A stretch of 64,000 bases of DNA from Undaria pinnatifida. Taxonomy: Eukaryota; Sar; Phaeophyceae; Laminariales; Alariaceae. Position numbers and translations under genes: made by a program. Positions 23,487 to 55,330 of this stretch are shown piece by piece. How positions within the stretch are numbered: position 1 is the stretch's first letter; each line of letters begins with the position of its first letter. The stretch covers positions 496,001 to 560,000 of the forward strand of contig JABAKD010000007.1 in assembly GCA_012845835.1 (NCBI GenBank). The letters are read 5' to 3'. Below the pieces are notes generated by a model. It had not been told where the DNA came from. It saw only the letters and a program-made list of their open reading frames with translations, and ran no database searches.

Positions 23487-25852
23487 GTGAGTGCCAACAG
23501 GGTGATGGTAAATATTAGCATTTGATTTTCGAACAGATTCAATCCATTGCGCCAACAATTGTGGGCGATTTTTTGTTCTTGGAATATCTTGAAATGTAAG
23601 GAAGACGCACCATACCAGATAGCAGATAGCAGCTAGCAGACAACAAGGAACGGTACCTGTACAGGAGGTGGACGTCATAATGTGCCAACGCCTTCGTTTT
23701 AAGAGCTTTCAGAAATCCTCACCGAACGACTACTACTGTTGAGAAGATGTTAATAATGCCGTCTCGATGGACAATGCCTTGGTCTACTGTAGAGTGACAA
23801 CGTCGTGGTCATCCATTTGTTCCTATGCGACGAGAATCAAACCATTTATCGCAGTGCCCACCACACCTGATATGCGGGTGACAGCGGGTTGGTTGATGCG
23901 TCCTTCTTCCAAACTAGTTTCAATGCTTTTGCTGGATTCCTTTGGTTTCCTTCTTTCTGAGATCGTTGATGATGCGCAATGGATGTGGGAGCTCATGCTG
24001 TACAGTGTCGGATATGGCAATTTAAACAACATGACATATATATGTGCATTGGAGTTGCTGTCCAGAGGATATGCCAATCAAAACTCTGAGTCACAGCGTG
24101 ATGGCGAGGCATTGGACCCGCTGCAGCATGCAGGCGTCATCGTTGTGCCGCACGTTAATCTGTTAGTGGGTGGCGCAGCGAATTTAGACACCGACGTTCG
24201 TGATATTGGGGGTGCTCATAAACTACGGTGCACTGCCCTCCAGACCTTTTGACAGAACTCCAGGCCTATGCTAATAAAACCTGTTTGCTTCGCATTTATC
24301 CACTGCTGCATATATGATACAAGTTTCTATCATCCGGTCCGGACACAATTACTATCCGACATCTTTTCATGCATGGCTCGTCTGTGCTGTGCCTGCTCTC
24401 ACTGCACCCCGTAGCCCTAGTGGCGTCCGATAATATAGTCTGGGGGCTGGGGGTACGGTAGGATCTACTATTAGCATTAATACTGCGGAGGATAGGTCGT
24501 TCAGGAAGAAAAGACAGGGATTCCGTGCCCCCCATCTTTTTCATCTGAAGTATTCTATTTGCTGATGATGGGTGTGGTCTACGTAAGTAAATATGTGAAA
24601 TTCAAAATTATTTCAGATTCTGGTCCAAAAATCCATTGTCACAAGCTGGCGTACTAGCACGACAACAACGACGGAGCAAACACCTTAACAGAGTCGAACA
24701 ATCGGCCTTTCCTTTTTGAAAGATTGGCCTGTGAGTTGACAGACTAGTGTAGTATTCAGGTATTCAGGTATTCAGGTAGTCTAGACCTTACATACAGCAG
24801 TACGCCCGACGTTTGGAATAGCCTCCTTTGTCGTGTACCTACGTAGCATGGCCCGGGTATTGCCACGCATCCATCATCAGGCCGTAATACATGCTCGTAC
24901 AAACCGCCGGTGCACTATTATAGCGTGTGACGGAGGATAATACTCCTACGTGTGTATGCACCTCGGTGTCTGCGATGGGGTGCTTCACGTTGACTGTCAA
25001 TACTCCTGGAGATGTGCCGTGATATCGATAGATCAGTCACCCTACGGTACGTGTAGCAGTTTCGGAAATATATATGTTTCGCTGGCAAGTCTCCTCGACC
25101 GAAGTAACTGACTAGGTCAACAATATTTGGGACGGGAGGATGTAATTCGTGACTACTTGTCTTGTTTAAAGGCCTGTTAAAATATCATTGCATTGTGTTT
25201 CGGGCCTTGACGATATTTTTTGAAAGTCCAGCACTTGTTGTGCGCAATGAAGCATAACCTCCCCAAGGGAGGCGTCTCAGAGATATGAAGCACAACCCTT
25301 ACCCTGGCGTGCGTGAATGAACGAATGAAGTATTGGATGTGCCATACACCACTCGTTTAGTTGAGCTGCACATTCGCACCACCGCGTTTATTTGATATTC
25401 GTGATTTTTCAATGACTATGATGCGGTCTCTGTCGAGACCACAAAACCAAGTATGTGCGCCAAAGTTCATAGCCGAAGTATTCCATCGGACGAGGTCGTT
25501 ACACAACACTCGAACCTAAGGGCCCGCTCTAGAAGGCACCTGGTACGGCACTATCGCCGGAGATTGAATACTCTCCCAGGAGCATGTCAACCCAACTACT
25601 CCCTCCCACGTCTCAGAAACACACTCGTACAGTACAGGTCCACTGAAACGTTTGAGCGTAGCCGAGCGGAACACAACAAGGGAAATGTGGAAGAAGGGAA
25701 ACATACTGCGTCTCCAACCGCATGCCCATCGATTTTTTTGCTGGGAACGTGCGATGAGCATTACGTTAACATCGAGGGTACACTAAGTATTTCCTCCTGT
25801 AGTTTATTTCTGCTTCATACTCTGATAAAAACGGTTTACCCACTATCCTCAG
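23487..25852. other. Probable intron or intergenic; unassigned ORF
   Basis: A 161-codon + frame at 23767-24252 has no family I recognise and lacks clear splice sites. A 10-bp ATTCAGGT(A/T)-type repeat occurs near 24752-24778. Nothing else can be assigned. Confidence 0.35.
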
Positions 25853-26008
25853 GTGATGAACGACGCTGCGACAACAGAGGGATACATGGCCACACTCTTG
25901 TACAACGGATTCTGGGCCGCTGAACAGGTGAAGCTCAATGCTGGTGTAAACGATTTCAAGTTCGAGGATGGGGCAGCAGTACCAGTGCCCGCGCAGAGCC
26001 ACGCCATC
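25853..26008 (+). CDS. Candidate internal exon, unknown domain
   Basis: After a pyrimidine-rich acceptor (CTATCCTCAG) a phase-0 frame reads VMNDAATTEGYMATLLYNGF, then VKLNAGVNDFKFEDGAA and VPAQSHAI, ending at ATC|GTGAGG in phase 0 (52 codons). The alternating hydrophobic/polar pattern suits a beta-sandwich or carbohydrate-binding segment, but I cannot name it. Phase 0 at both ends fits between the signal exon at 23349 and exon A at 31273. A LINE 3' end begins within about 10 bp of the donor. If not spliced here, the frame ends at 26038. Confidence 0.45.
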
Positions 26009-26011
26009 GTG

Positions 26012-26215
26012 AGGCTCATTTGTCGATTGCCTTACTAAGCCATTTGACCGTTGACCACGCATCCATTTCGGTTTGAACCACCGATTCTATTATTGCTGAT
26101 GGAGACACTCTCAACATTTTGGTGTCCACTTTTCTTTTCCATATAATTCATATAGTCTAGACTATTATATTATATTTGGGGTAATCTTGCCCCCTTTTTG
26201 TCTCCTGTCTTTTTT
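26012..26215 (-). mobile_element. 5'-truncated LINE 3' fragment
   Basis: Minus-strand reading gives NVESVSISNNRIGGSNRNGC then VVNGQMA, matching the same C-terminal block as the LINE at 11.1 kb (GGVSIRNTNGAPSRNGCVV). It belongs to the same LINE family and lies immediately next to the candidate exon at 25853-26008. Confidence 0.75.
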
Positions 26216-27635
26216 TTCTATGCATACATAGTGGCATCGTGGTATAGTAGCATAGTAGCGGACGGGGTTTTCGGCCTTAGGGGGGTTCCGAGCTAAAGCC
26301 GGACTGCTCTTCCGAGCTTGGAATAAGAAAAAAAAGCAAAAACGACTTCGTGGTTCGCTTTTAAACGGCCAAGTACGACGTTTAAAAAAATGTCCCCCCC
26401 AAAAAAAGTCCCCCTTCGGATTTTTTTTTTCTCCGCATTGCCGAACTCTTTTTTTCTCGGACTTGGCGGCAATCGCTTCCGCTTGGTCGAATTAGGGGGG
26501 TTAGAGCCACTCAGAAAGTTGTTCAGACAAAAACTCGAGCCCGGAACCGAGAATAAAAAATCCCAGGAAATTTGAAATTGCTCAACTAAGGTCATCTTTT
26601 GGGCAGCCGTACCTCGATTCCAAAATTTAAAAGCTTAACTAGGACAATCCACTGATATCTTCGTGTTCCCCACCCTAAAATCATCTCAAATCGAAGTTTT
26701 ACAGAGCTTTAATAATCAACGTGTGGATCATTTTCCACGGGTGGGAGTTTTTCAGTCTAATCCCTAGAAAATCCCAGGTTATGCCCTCTTTTTGCACGTG
26801 TCTTTGCGCAGCTGTATCAAGGTCAAATCGATCCCGATCAAAAATCTAACGACGGATTCGTGATCTACACCCCAAAATTCCATATCCTGAAAATTTTATA
26901 AGATTCGGAGGCGTTTGAAATTTTCTCGGGGGGCCCGCGGATGCTAATTTACCTCAATTTTAGCCAATTATTCGCGAGTTACTTACCATCACGACGGCCA
27001 AATTAAAACATATATATATATTTCCGTAATCCCCATAACCTAGCGGAAGTTTGTGCAATTTTTCAGAGCTTAAATCCTCGTGGTTGCCGCGTTCCGAAAA
27101 TCTCGTGAAAAATATCCGGTTTTACCTCGGAACCCGCCCTTAACATTTGTATATAGTTTATACCGATTCTCATCTCAGGCTCATCTCAGGCTCATCTCAG
27201 GGGCAAGCGAAGACCTTTGTCATGCTCTGTGTATTTTTGATATTTGGCGCCCCCACTAAAGGGGTGGAAGGTTTTTCGACAAAGCCATTGTTGACTGGCT
27301 GGTACTGAGGTCGGGGGTGGATGTGATGACCTTGTGCTTTTTCTTTGCCTACGTTATATGCGTACCCCGCGGCTTTCGCCTGCTGCAACAGGTTGACCAA
27401 TGACAGCGTTGTATCAAGGTTGTCGTGTTGAGCTCACCGCTGAACACGATTTCTATGTCCAAACGCTTGAACGCCCGCCAAAGAGTGAGCCATACATTAG
27501 GTCGTACCATAGTCTATATATTATGTGTACCAAATTCCACATTTACGGGGCGATCTTTAACCCTTACCCTTGCCTTCTCCATGCCGCCCCCCACGGTGAG
27601 CTTAAACCAATTGACCCAAGACAGTACTGGACCTG
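26216..27635. other. No gene recognised
   Basis: AT-rich sequence with homopolymer runs; no domain seen. The open frames at 26293-26595 (-) and 27400-27640 (+) have no protein-like signature. CATCTCAGG is repeated three times at 27172-27201. Confidence 0.45.
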
Positions 27636-27920
27636 CTACAAATGGTGCTGGTGCTGGTGCCGGTGCTGGTACTGGTGCTGGTACTGGTGCTGGTACTGGT
27701 GCTGGTGCTGGTACTGGTACTGGTATACTGGTACCGGTACTGGTACTACTGGTACTACTGGTACTGGTACTGGTACTACTACTGATACTACTGGTACTGG
27801 TACTACTACAGGCACTGGTACCACTGGTGCTCCTACTACTACTGGTACTACTGGTACTACTAGTACTACTGGCTGGTACAACTACTGGTACTACTGGTAC
27901 TGGTACTACTGGTACTACTT

Positions 27921-27970
<50 letters not shown>

Positions 27971-28790
27971 GCTACTGGTACTACTGGATGGTACTACTAC
28001 TACCAGTAGCACCAGTAGCGACTACTACCAGTAGTACCAGTAGCGACTACTACTACGACTACCACTACGACTACTACGACGACTACTACGACTAAGACTA
28101 CTACGACGACTACGACTACGACGACTACGACGACTACGGCGACTACGACGACTACGACGACTACTACGACAACAACTACAACAACTACGACAACAACTAC
28201 GACAACAACTACGGCAACAACTACGACTACTACGACAACAACTACGATAGCAACTACGACGACTACTACGATAATAACTACGATAACAACTACGACAACA
28301 ACTACTATGACAACGGCTACTACGACTACTACGACTGCTACGACGACAATTACAACGACAACAACTGCGACAACAACTACTACGACCACAACTACGACTA
28401 CGACTACGACAACAACTGCGACAACCACTACGACTACGACAACAACTACGACAACAACTACGACAACAAGTACGACTACGACAACAACGGCGACAAAAAC
28501 TACGACTACGACTACTACTATACTAGTACTACTGCTAGTAATATCCTAATAATATTAATACCATTACTACTAGTAATACCATTACTACTAGTAATACCAT
28601 TCCTACTAGTGATACCATTAACACTAGTGATACAATTACCACTAGTAATACCATTTCTACTAGTAATACCATTTCTACTTGTAATACCATTACTACTAGC
28701 ACTATCAATAGTACTAGTACTATCAATACTACTATTACTATTAATACTAATAGTCCCATCAATACTAGTACTATAAATACTAGTTGATGC
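27636..28790. repeat. Composite trinucleotide-based array, about 1.15 kb
   Basis: Successive blocks keep a period of three: (GGTGCT/GGTACT)n at 27640-27740, ACTGGTACT variants to about 27905, nearly pure ACT at 27910-27972, then ACGACT/ACAACT/TACGAC mixtures to 28520. A larger unit with TACCATTACTACTAGTAA follows at 28555-28790. Because the period is three, most frames stay open and give poly-Thr, poly-Val and Gly-Thr frames that are not genes. Confidence 0.9.
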
Positions 28791-29451
28791 CAAATGGGCA
28801 GCCCCTACTGTGGGATGAGTAACTGAAACACATACTGAAGCCGGAAGAAAAGTTTGACATTCTTATTCTATACATTGCACATCGCACGTTTACAAATTCC
28901 ATTTGCCGTAGCGTCCTGCTTATGACCTACCGGCGCCACACAAAATGAGCAACAACAACACCTGTTTTCCCCCGTTCCATGTTTCCTTGAACGGGATCCT
29001 GGCATACCGCAATTGGCTGCTGATAGTATGTACTGGAGGCGGACACTACTGCGGACCTTTACCTTCACTTGTACGTCGAGTCTACGAGGGGGAGATGCAA
29101 CGTGGTATTTGTCGGCATTGAGCCTACCGCTGAGCAGAAGTCGGTGCTACAAACATGTGAGTTTTCTGAAGGTCGACGCTTGAGGAGCAGCACGCCTCAA
29201 TTGCAAGGTCTCCTCGATGAAACGGTATGCTTGGGGGTTGGGTTATGCCTTGGCGCAGGGGCAAAACGAATGCGCCTGTTACGAGCACAACGGTAGTAGT
29301 ATTGGTTGGTTATTCGGCTGGAGAGCAGCGCCAAGCCAACAACAGAATAGTCAAAAAGTGCCACCCCGATCGAGGGGTGGTGTTAGGGATATGTACTTGG
29401 CTTCAGCACGACGTACCAAGTAGCCTGTCGGGTCGCTAGAGAATAACACAG
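28791..29451. other. No gene recognised
   Basis: An open frame near 29069-29160 ends at a plausible donor (ACAT|GTGAGT) but lacks an acceptable acceptor. I cannot support an exon. Confidence 0.35.
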
Positions 29452-29730
29452 GGCGCGTGCTACGATGTCATAGGTAGCACGTTCATCTCAAATTAATTCT
29501 GAATGACGGGCCCAAACCTTGACTGACCCCAAATCGTCAAAAATACTTCATTTTTTATATTTGTATCGTTGTTTATCTAGGTCATGAGATTATTCGTCCG
29601 GTTAGCAGATTTTTTTTGATCGAAATCGGGTTTTGGGATGGACATGTCTTACAATTGTTTTTTCTTAAGCTCCCTACCTAACGCGAGAAGTCTCAAACCA
29701 AATCGGTGCATCTCTATTGTAGCACGCGTC
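29452..29730. mobile_element. Short TIR element (MITE-like), copy 1
   Basis: Ends GGCGCGTGCTACGATG and ATTGTAGCACGCGTC match the family's inverted terminus GACGCRTGCTACGATAGAGG. The interior shares CTGAATGACGGGC with the copy at 53870 and TAGGTCATGAGATT with that at 60282. No coding capacity. Confidence 0.78.
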
Positions 29731-31272
29731 ACATTGAACCATCCAAAGCCTGTGCTTAAAATAGTTTAGTGTGCACACGGTAGTTCGGTCTACCTAATTT
29801 AGCAGCGGCGCCCGGAAATGCGGCGAAATATAACTAGGACTGTTGTCAAAGTAACATGCAGAGCATGTTTTAGAAGAGAGTACGCGGCACGAATGCGTAA
29901 ACACGTCTGGAAGAGTAACACTTTCGATACTGGTACGTAGTGCATGTCGAGGGGACTGCGGAAATCGTCGCTATACGTGGGACTGTCTACCCATACAGTA
30001 GCCCATAGAGCGCATCCGTCCGTAGTTGAGGCATTAGCCCTTGATAATGAGGTGACGGTCAGGTCCTACTCCCATCGTTTTCATCTTTCCATTCGACCAT
30101 GGAGCAGTCCAGTGATCAATATACCTATTTCATTTTCCTCTGAGGTACCTGGTATATACTATGAAGCTCGCAACCCGACTACCGAACAGCAGTCCCAGCG
30201 CTTACCACTACCACCACCACCACCACCACCAACACCATCACCACCACCATAGTGGGCCACGTCATACTAATATAATACTAGTCAGCACGGCACGGGTTGT
30301 CAGCCACAACCCAGTAGAGCATATACTATTTCTGGTGGCAGCATATTCTAACTGAGTGCCCCACCTCGACCATCCTCACCTCAGGACGTACCCAGCGCAA
30401 TTCGCAATGGCAACGTATCTTTTACGGACGTATGTTCTGCTTGCGAGGCCCATGTGATTTTGTTCCGAACGTACGTCAGTGAGGTATACGAGCAAGGGGA
30501 CTCACAATAGGACCGTTTGTAACACATCGCACCCTCGGTATTGACATCCTTTGTTGACTTTCAATAGGGCACCTGTTTCCTAACATCAGTCTCTTACCCG
30601 GTACCTGGTATGTATGTTGTTTCCAATTCTTTGCCCCATGGCTTACTGCCGGTGTCGCCGGGTTCGCGACGTCTACACCTTATCTGGCCATGACAAGACT
30701 CACGCGATTTCAAGGTGGGAAATCAACGACAGGAATTGTCGTTGCCCGGTATCGGAGCAACCTATGCCAACACCCTTCAACCATTCACCACTGCATTAGT
30801 ATAGTTCTAGCTGCCATTAATAGTGCTTTCCGCGGTCCGCGTGTTGCTTGCGTTGGTTGTGATGTGCCGTTTGTTGTGTGTATCGATTTTTCGTGAACAT
30901 ATGTCGTGTTGCCAAATCAACGACTTGGGTGGACAAAGTCGGCGTTGTGTCGGGATTCCAAGTTTGCTGTCCACATTCCGTTACGGTTTGTTCGGGATGT
31001 TTGCGCAACTTTGAGACGGCTTGCCCCTGTAGAGCTGCGGAGGGGTTCTCACGCGTGCGTCCTGCCCAGTTGGATCATTTATACGACACGTCGCTTGATT
31101 GAGCAACCTTTTTCGTGTCTACTGTTCGCGTACCAATCATCAAGAGTCCGCGTAACGCGTAAACCGCCATTATTCGTGTTTTCCTTTAGAGTTTACGTGC
31201 TGCAACTCAAAACGCTCTTTGTGTCTCATATTGTTGTTGCTGTTTGTGTCCTGCATCAACATTGTCTTACAG
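29731..31272. other. Candidate intron; CAC repeat
   Basis: A CAC/CAT triplet run lies at 30205-30250, and ACCTGGTA occurs at 30146 and 30603. No exon is convincing here, although an Agd3-type N-terminal domain would be expected somewhere upstream of exon A. Confidence 0.35.
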
Positions 31273-51286
<20,014 letters not shown>

Positions 51287-51347
51287 CTGGAATGATCTAT
51301 GAAGAATACGATGTAGAGGGTTAACCTTACCGAGGCTACGATAGAGA

Positions 51348-51395
51348 GGTGACTATGACCGTCTGCTTGGTCACCAGCTCATAGACACCAGCCAG
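51348..51395 (+). pseudogene. Truncated copy of the 3' part of exon N
   Basis: GGTGACTATGACCGTCTGCT then TGGTCACCAGCTCATAGACA resembles GGTTCAGACAAAACCGTCTA then CTTGGCCACCAGCGCAGACC. It lies just downstream of exon N. A lone MITE-type terminus (GGCTACGATAGAGAGGTG) overlaps its start. Confidence 0.65.
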
Positions 51396-52052
51396 AATAT
51401 CTACTCTATTTCTCTAATTTGAAGATTTTGCGATGTCTGCATGGCCGTAGAATTTTTCGGTACATTTCTATAAAACATTCGCTGAGAAAGTCCATGTTTT
51501 TAGCTACAGAGCCTAACGTCGGGTGTCCAAATGGGCTTGTGGTTGAGGAGCTGTGGACACCCTACACGCGCTATTTCCATTATACACAGGGTCGAATACA
51601 GAGCTTGTAGTCCTGCTGGCACCGCGTCGATTGAAATGCCAGCCGCACTTTCCCCACGTTGCGGGGATGAAACTGTTTGTTTAGTCGATGTTCAAGCCTT
51701 TCGCACCTCCGTTGGGAGTTGAAAAGGACCAACAGTAACCAAACAGAGAAGTGGACATTTACAAGGGCTATGATATGGGTATCACGGTTGCGCTGAACTT
51801 TTTACACTGACGGGTCTCTTGAACCCAACATACCAGGAAACACGCCATATGGTTTCGGAAACCCATTTGACGATGGTTTTTGTATATGTACCCATGTAGC
51901 CGTGCTATACTGCAAGCATGTCTCCGACACGAACGCCTCATTATACGATTTAAAGTTGTTCATTAATTCTGATGCATAGCGGGATTTCCCCTCTGCAAAC
52001 AATGCCCACTCAAAATCCAAACCGGAGGCGTCAGATCCATAAAAGGATTGGT
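51396..52052. other. No assigned gene; one protein-like minus frame
   Basis: A 95-codon minus frame at 51802-52089 (DVYMTGVSSYQSFYGSDASG, then LDFEWALFAEGKSRYASELM) has balanced composition but no family I can name. It could be an exon of a minus-strand gene. Confidence 0.3.
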
Positions 52053-52343
52053 ATGAAGAAACGCCCGTCATGTATACGTCAGATGTCAAACCCTAGAAAA
52101 TTTTTACTGTCCGCTGCCCTCGCTGCTCCTCTCGTCCTTTTTTATTGCCAACCTGTCTATGCAGCGAGCTCGCGGCGTACTGATCAACCCCTGGGAAAAT
52201 GGCGGCCAGACCGCCGCCTGAACTACATGGCCGATTACGTGGTACAACACGGTGAACCACATTGCAACAATGTGTACTGCACGATGTTGCATAATTTCCT
52301 GCATGGTGTACTAGATGGTGCACCTCCAGAATGCACTCCATGA
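52053..52343 (+). CDS. Small candidate secreted protein ORF
   Basis: 96 codons. After MKKRPSCIRQMSNPRK comes a hydrophobic core FLLSAALAAPLVLFYCQPVY and then AASS, a textbook signal-peptide shape with AYA-like cleavage sequence (VYA-AS). The remaining 55 residues contain three Cys but no known domain. The 3' end runs into degenerate GTGTACTAGATGGTG repeats, and the minus strand is open in part, so it may be fortuitous. Confidence 0.25.
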   Translation: MKKRPSCIRQMSNPRKFLLSAALAAPLVLFYCQPVYAASSRRTDQPLGKWRPDRRLNYMADYVVQHGEPHCNNVYCTMLHNFLHGVLDGAPPECTP

Positions 52344-53010
52344 CGTAACATGGCGTATGACGTCGGGTACGTCTTAGTTTAACAATGTACATGTTTACTG
52401 AGTCACTACATGGTGGACTGGATGGTGTACCTCCATCATACATTTCAAGACGTACCCTATAATGTAGCATGGTGCATCACATGGTGTCCTGAACTAGGTG
52501 CTAGATGGTGTACTACAGTCGTGAAACATGCTGTACTACGTTTTTAAACATGGTGTCCTAGACCAAGGCTATGTTGGGGGGTCGCCTTTGGGGTATGGTT
52601 TAGAGAACCTCGGGGTCACTGGCGCGAGTGACGCCTCGGCTCGTTTGCGGTGTTGAGGCTTCGTGCGGACTTGTCGTTACGATATGAAATCGCAAAGGAA
52701 TGGTTAGCTACGCTGCGCCAACCAACGCGACCAAGTAATTCATCGCGTGATGTACAGAGACACTCGGGCCAAACGTTCAAACCCAGTAGAGTGCAAAAGG
52801 GGGTACCTCCGCACCGTAGCCTTTGGCCCTACATGGTGTGCTACATGTGCACTACCCGGCATACCGCTACATGAGACATGGTTTACTAAATGGTGTGCAA
52901 CGGTGTACTCCATTATTGAACGCCGTGTACCAGATGGTGCACCACTATGGGGTACAAGGCCGTGTGATCCGGTGCACAACACGATTCAACACGGTGTAAT
53001 GTGCGCTCGG
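52300..53010. repeat. Degenerate CATGGTGTACTACATGG repeats
   Basis: Many diverged units of about 20-30 bp sharing ATGGTG(T/C)AC, GTGTACTA and ACATGGTG, in two clusters (52300-52560 and 52830-53010) separated by 270 bp. Confidence 0.65.
52611..52634. other. Palindrome of the GGTCACTCG-CGAGTGACC type, copy 3
   Basis: CGGGGTCACTGGCGCGAGTG then ACGC; the same dyad as copies 1 and 2 with one mismatch. Confidence 0.6.
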
Positions 53011-53869
53011 AGCGACACATGCACGCCTGACGGTGGCTTCAGCGAATAAATGCGGCGATAGGGTCGCCGCCTCTGAGTTGAACTACTGTAGGTCTTGTAA
53101 CAAGAACTGGGCACGTCTCCAAAGCCAAGAGTGTTTGCATCACCTTGGATATAGTTGGGCAGTTGCAAATAGATTAAGAAACCCTCCATATTGGTTTGGG
53201 GCACAGCTCAGTCCCGCGTAATTTGAATCTCATGAGGTCGTGCTGCTAGGGCAGTCGTTATGTCTTGTGTGTTGTGTAGTGTGTTGCATTCTTCAAAGCA
53301 AAATAAGACATGTTGCACGTACAACTATTGCGTTGCGACAATTATAATGGAATGAGGAGTTTTTTGTTTGTTATTCTGTGGTGTTGTGGGCTGTATTATT
53401 GGTTAGATTACGCACGACCAAGGCTACACAAGGGTGGTCATGTTCATATCCTCCGTTTTTAGCGGGATCAGAGACACTGTTGAGAGTTATCGAGAGTGGC
53501 TGCTGTACTTCTCTTTGCGTTTCGGTTTCTTCGCGGTGCACAAGGCTATGGCTTCCTGTGCGACGCTGATCAACATAATATCGATACGAGCCCTGTTTTG
53601 AGAGGGACACAAAGCCTACCCTCGGTAGTGAAAATGGAGGTACCCGTCCTAGTAAACTTAGCCTTGTGTTGCGTTACATGGCTCATGCGAAAACCGTGTT
53701 ATGGTACGCATGATGCTAGGCTTAATGCATCGGTGGATTTGAACCTCTGTTGATTTATTTGTAGTGCAGCGAGTTACATAGCTCCTATCACGAGGATAAG
53801 TGTTTCATCTACAAACCTTGAAGCATTGCTGGGGTTTGTTTCGAAATCGGTTTATATATTCCAAGGGAA
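53011..53869. other. No gene recognised
   Basis: A short Cys-containing frame at 53040-53180 (NKCGDRVAASELNYCRSCNK) is the only protein-like piece and lacks firm splice sites. Confidence 0.35.
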
Positions 53870-54102
53870 GACGTGTGCTACGATGGAGGTAAGAGCGCGT
53901 TAGATGTGAAATGAAATGGTTTCTGAATGACGGGCTCCTAAACTTAAAACATCCGGAAATGTTCACGTAATTATATTTTGATCGATCCTCGTCGTGTACC
54001 TCAGGCATGGGATGTTTTATCCGCGGTTTTGTTCCTATCCAATTCGATATTAGGGAGAGGGCGTAAGCTCCCAAATGGTTCACCTCTATCGCAGCATGCG
54101 TC
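53870..54102. mobile_element. Short TIR element (MITE-like), copy 6
   Basis: GACGTGTGCTACGATGGAGG and CCTCTATCGCAGCATGCGTC termini; interior CTGAATGACGGGC shared with copy 1. Confidence 0.85.
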
Positions 54103-54416
54103 GGATTGAACAAGCAACGAGGTGCTGCTCAGCACGGCGACCCATGCGATCAGTGGTACCGCCTACTGTTGTTTCGATCGTTATTTGTGTAAGCACTGAT
54201 TAACTGCGATGCCAAGATACTTCGTGGTCCTACAATACTATACAAGCAACGAGGCGATTGGCTCGATACTTTCATTTGAAGCATGTTGCGGTAAAGGTGC
54301 GCTTACAATATATCACACGCTCCGTTTTAAGAGCTCTGTACTTGCCGCAAGCGCTGAACTCGATAACAATCGGAGTCCAAAACAACGAGCAATCCCAGGT
54401 AATAGAAATCTCCCCG

Positions 54417-55330
54417 TATATTTACAACTCCGACCAACCGTAGGCGAAAACGTTGGAACCCCTTTATCGACACAGCCCCGCGTGGTGCAGAAACCCTGAC
54501 CCCATTGGCTGATCATTGATAGGCTGTGGCTCCTGGAGTTACCGGTGACAGGGGAAGATACCTTCCCATACCCGGATCAAGAAAACGTTTGCAATTTTTC
54601 ATGTCTAACAACGCGGCGACCACAAAAGTGACCCCCTGGGTCGATATGGCCTTGAACGTCGTGAAATTCCCACTACATCCACTGATTGCGATTGGTTAGC
54701 TCACAGAGCCAGCATGGTGCGAATTGTGCCCCCGGGGCCACCGTCGAGGGTCCGACACACCCGAAAAGGACCAGGTCTCATCCGCTGATCATAACATCTT
54801 CCAAACTTCGGCAAAGCCGACAATTCGAGGATGAAAACAGTGGTTCCACGGCGGACACCGCCCGGACAGTGTGGAAACCCCATCCCCATCTACTTATTGC
54901 TTATTGGCTGGGGTTAGAGCCAGCGCGCTCCGAGAGTCCACCCTCGACGCAACTTCGAGGTTCCGCGAGGAGAAGGCCCATCCCCAGGTCAGAGATCCTT
55001 CCACAATATACATATACAATTCTGACAAACCAGCGATGAAAACAGTGATCCTCCGGGTCGATACCGCCCCGTAGAGTATGGAACCCCACCCCCATACACT
55101 GATTGCAGATTAGTTGGGCTCATATAGCCAGTACGCTGCGAGAGTCGCCCCTCGGAAAGTGTCGAGATCTCGACGCAGCTGGGGGGGAAATGTTCCTATC
55201 CCCGGGTCGAGAATCCTTATATATCTACAACTCCATCAGCCCGCGGACGAAAGCATTGATCCCCTTGGTCGAGAGAGCCCCGCATGTTGTGGAAGCTCCA
55301 ATCACATCCACAGGGCCCGATTTAACGAGG
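54417..55330. repeat. Degenerate tandem repeat, about 180-215-bp unit
   Basis: About five units start near 54417, 54600, 54795, 55010 and 55219. Shared landmarks: TACAACTCCGACNAACC, GATGAAAACAGTG, GGTCGATA(C/T)NGCCC, GTGTGGAAACCCCA, CACTGATTGC and AGCCAGCGCGCT(C/G)CGAGAGT. Confidence 0.75.

Noticed and set aside
28000-28428. 142-residue Val-rich frame, and the 27400-28095 Gly/Thr/Tyr-rich frames
   Set aside because: They are translations of triplet repeats; several frames on both strands stay open for the same reason.
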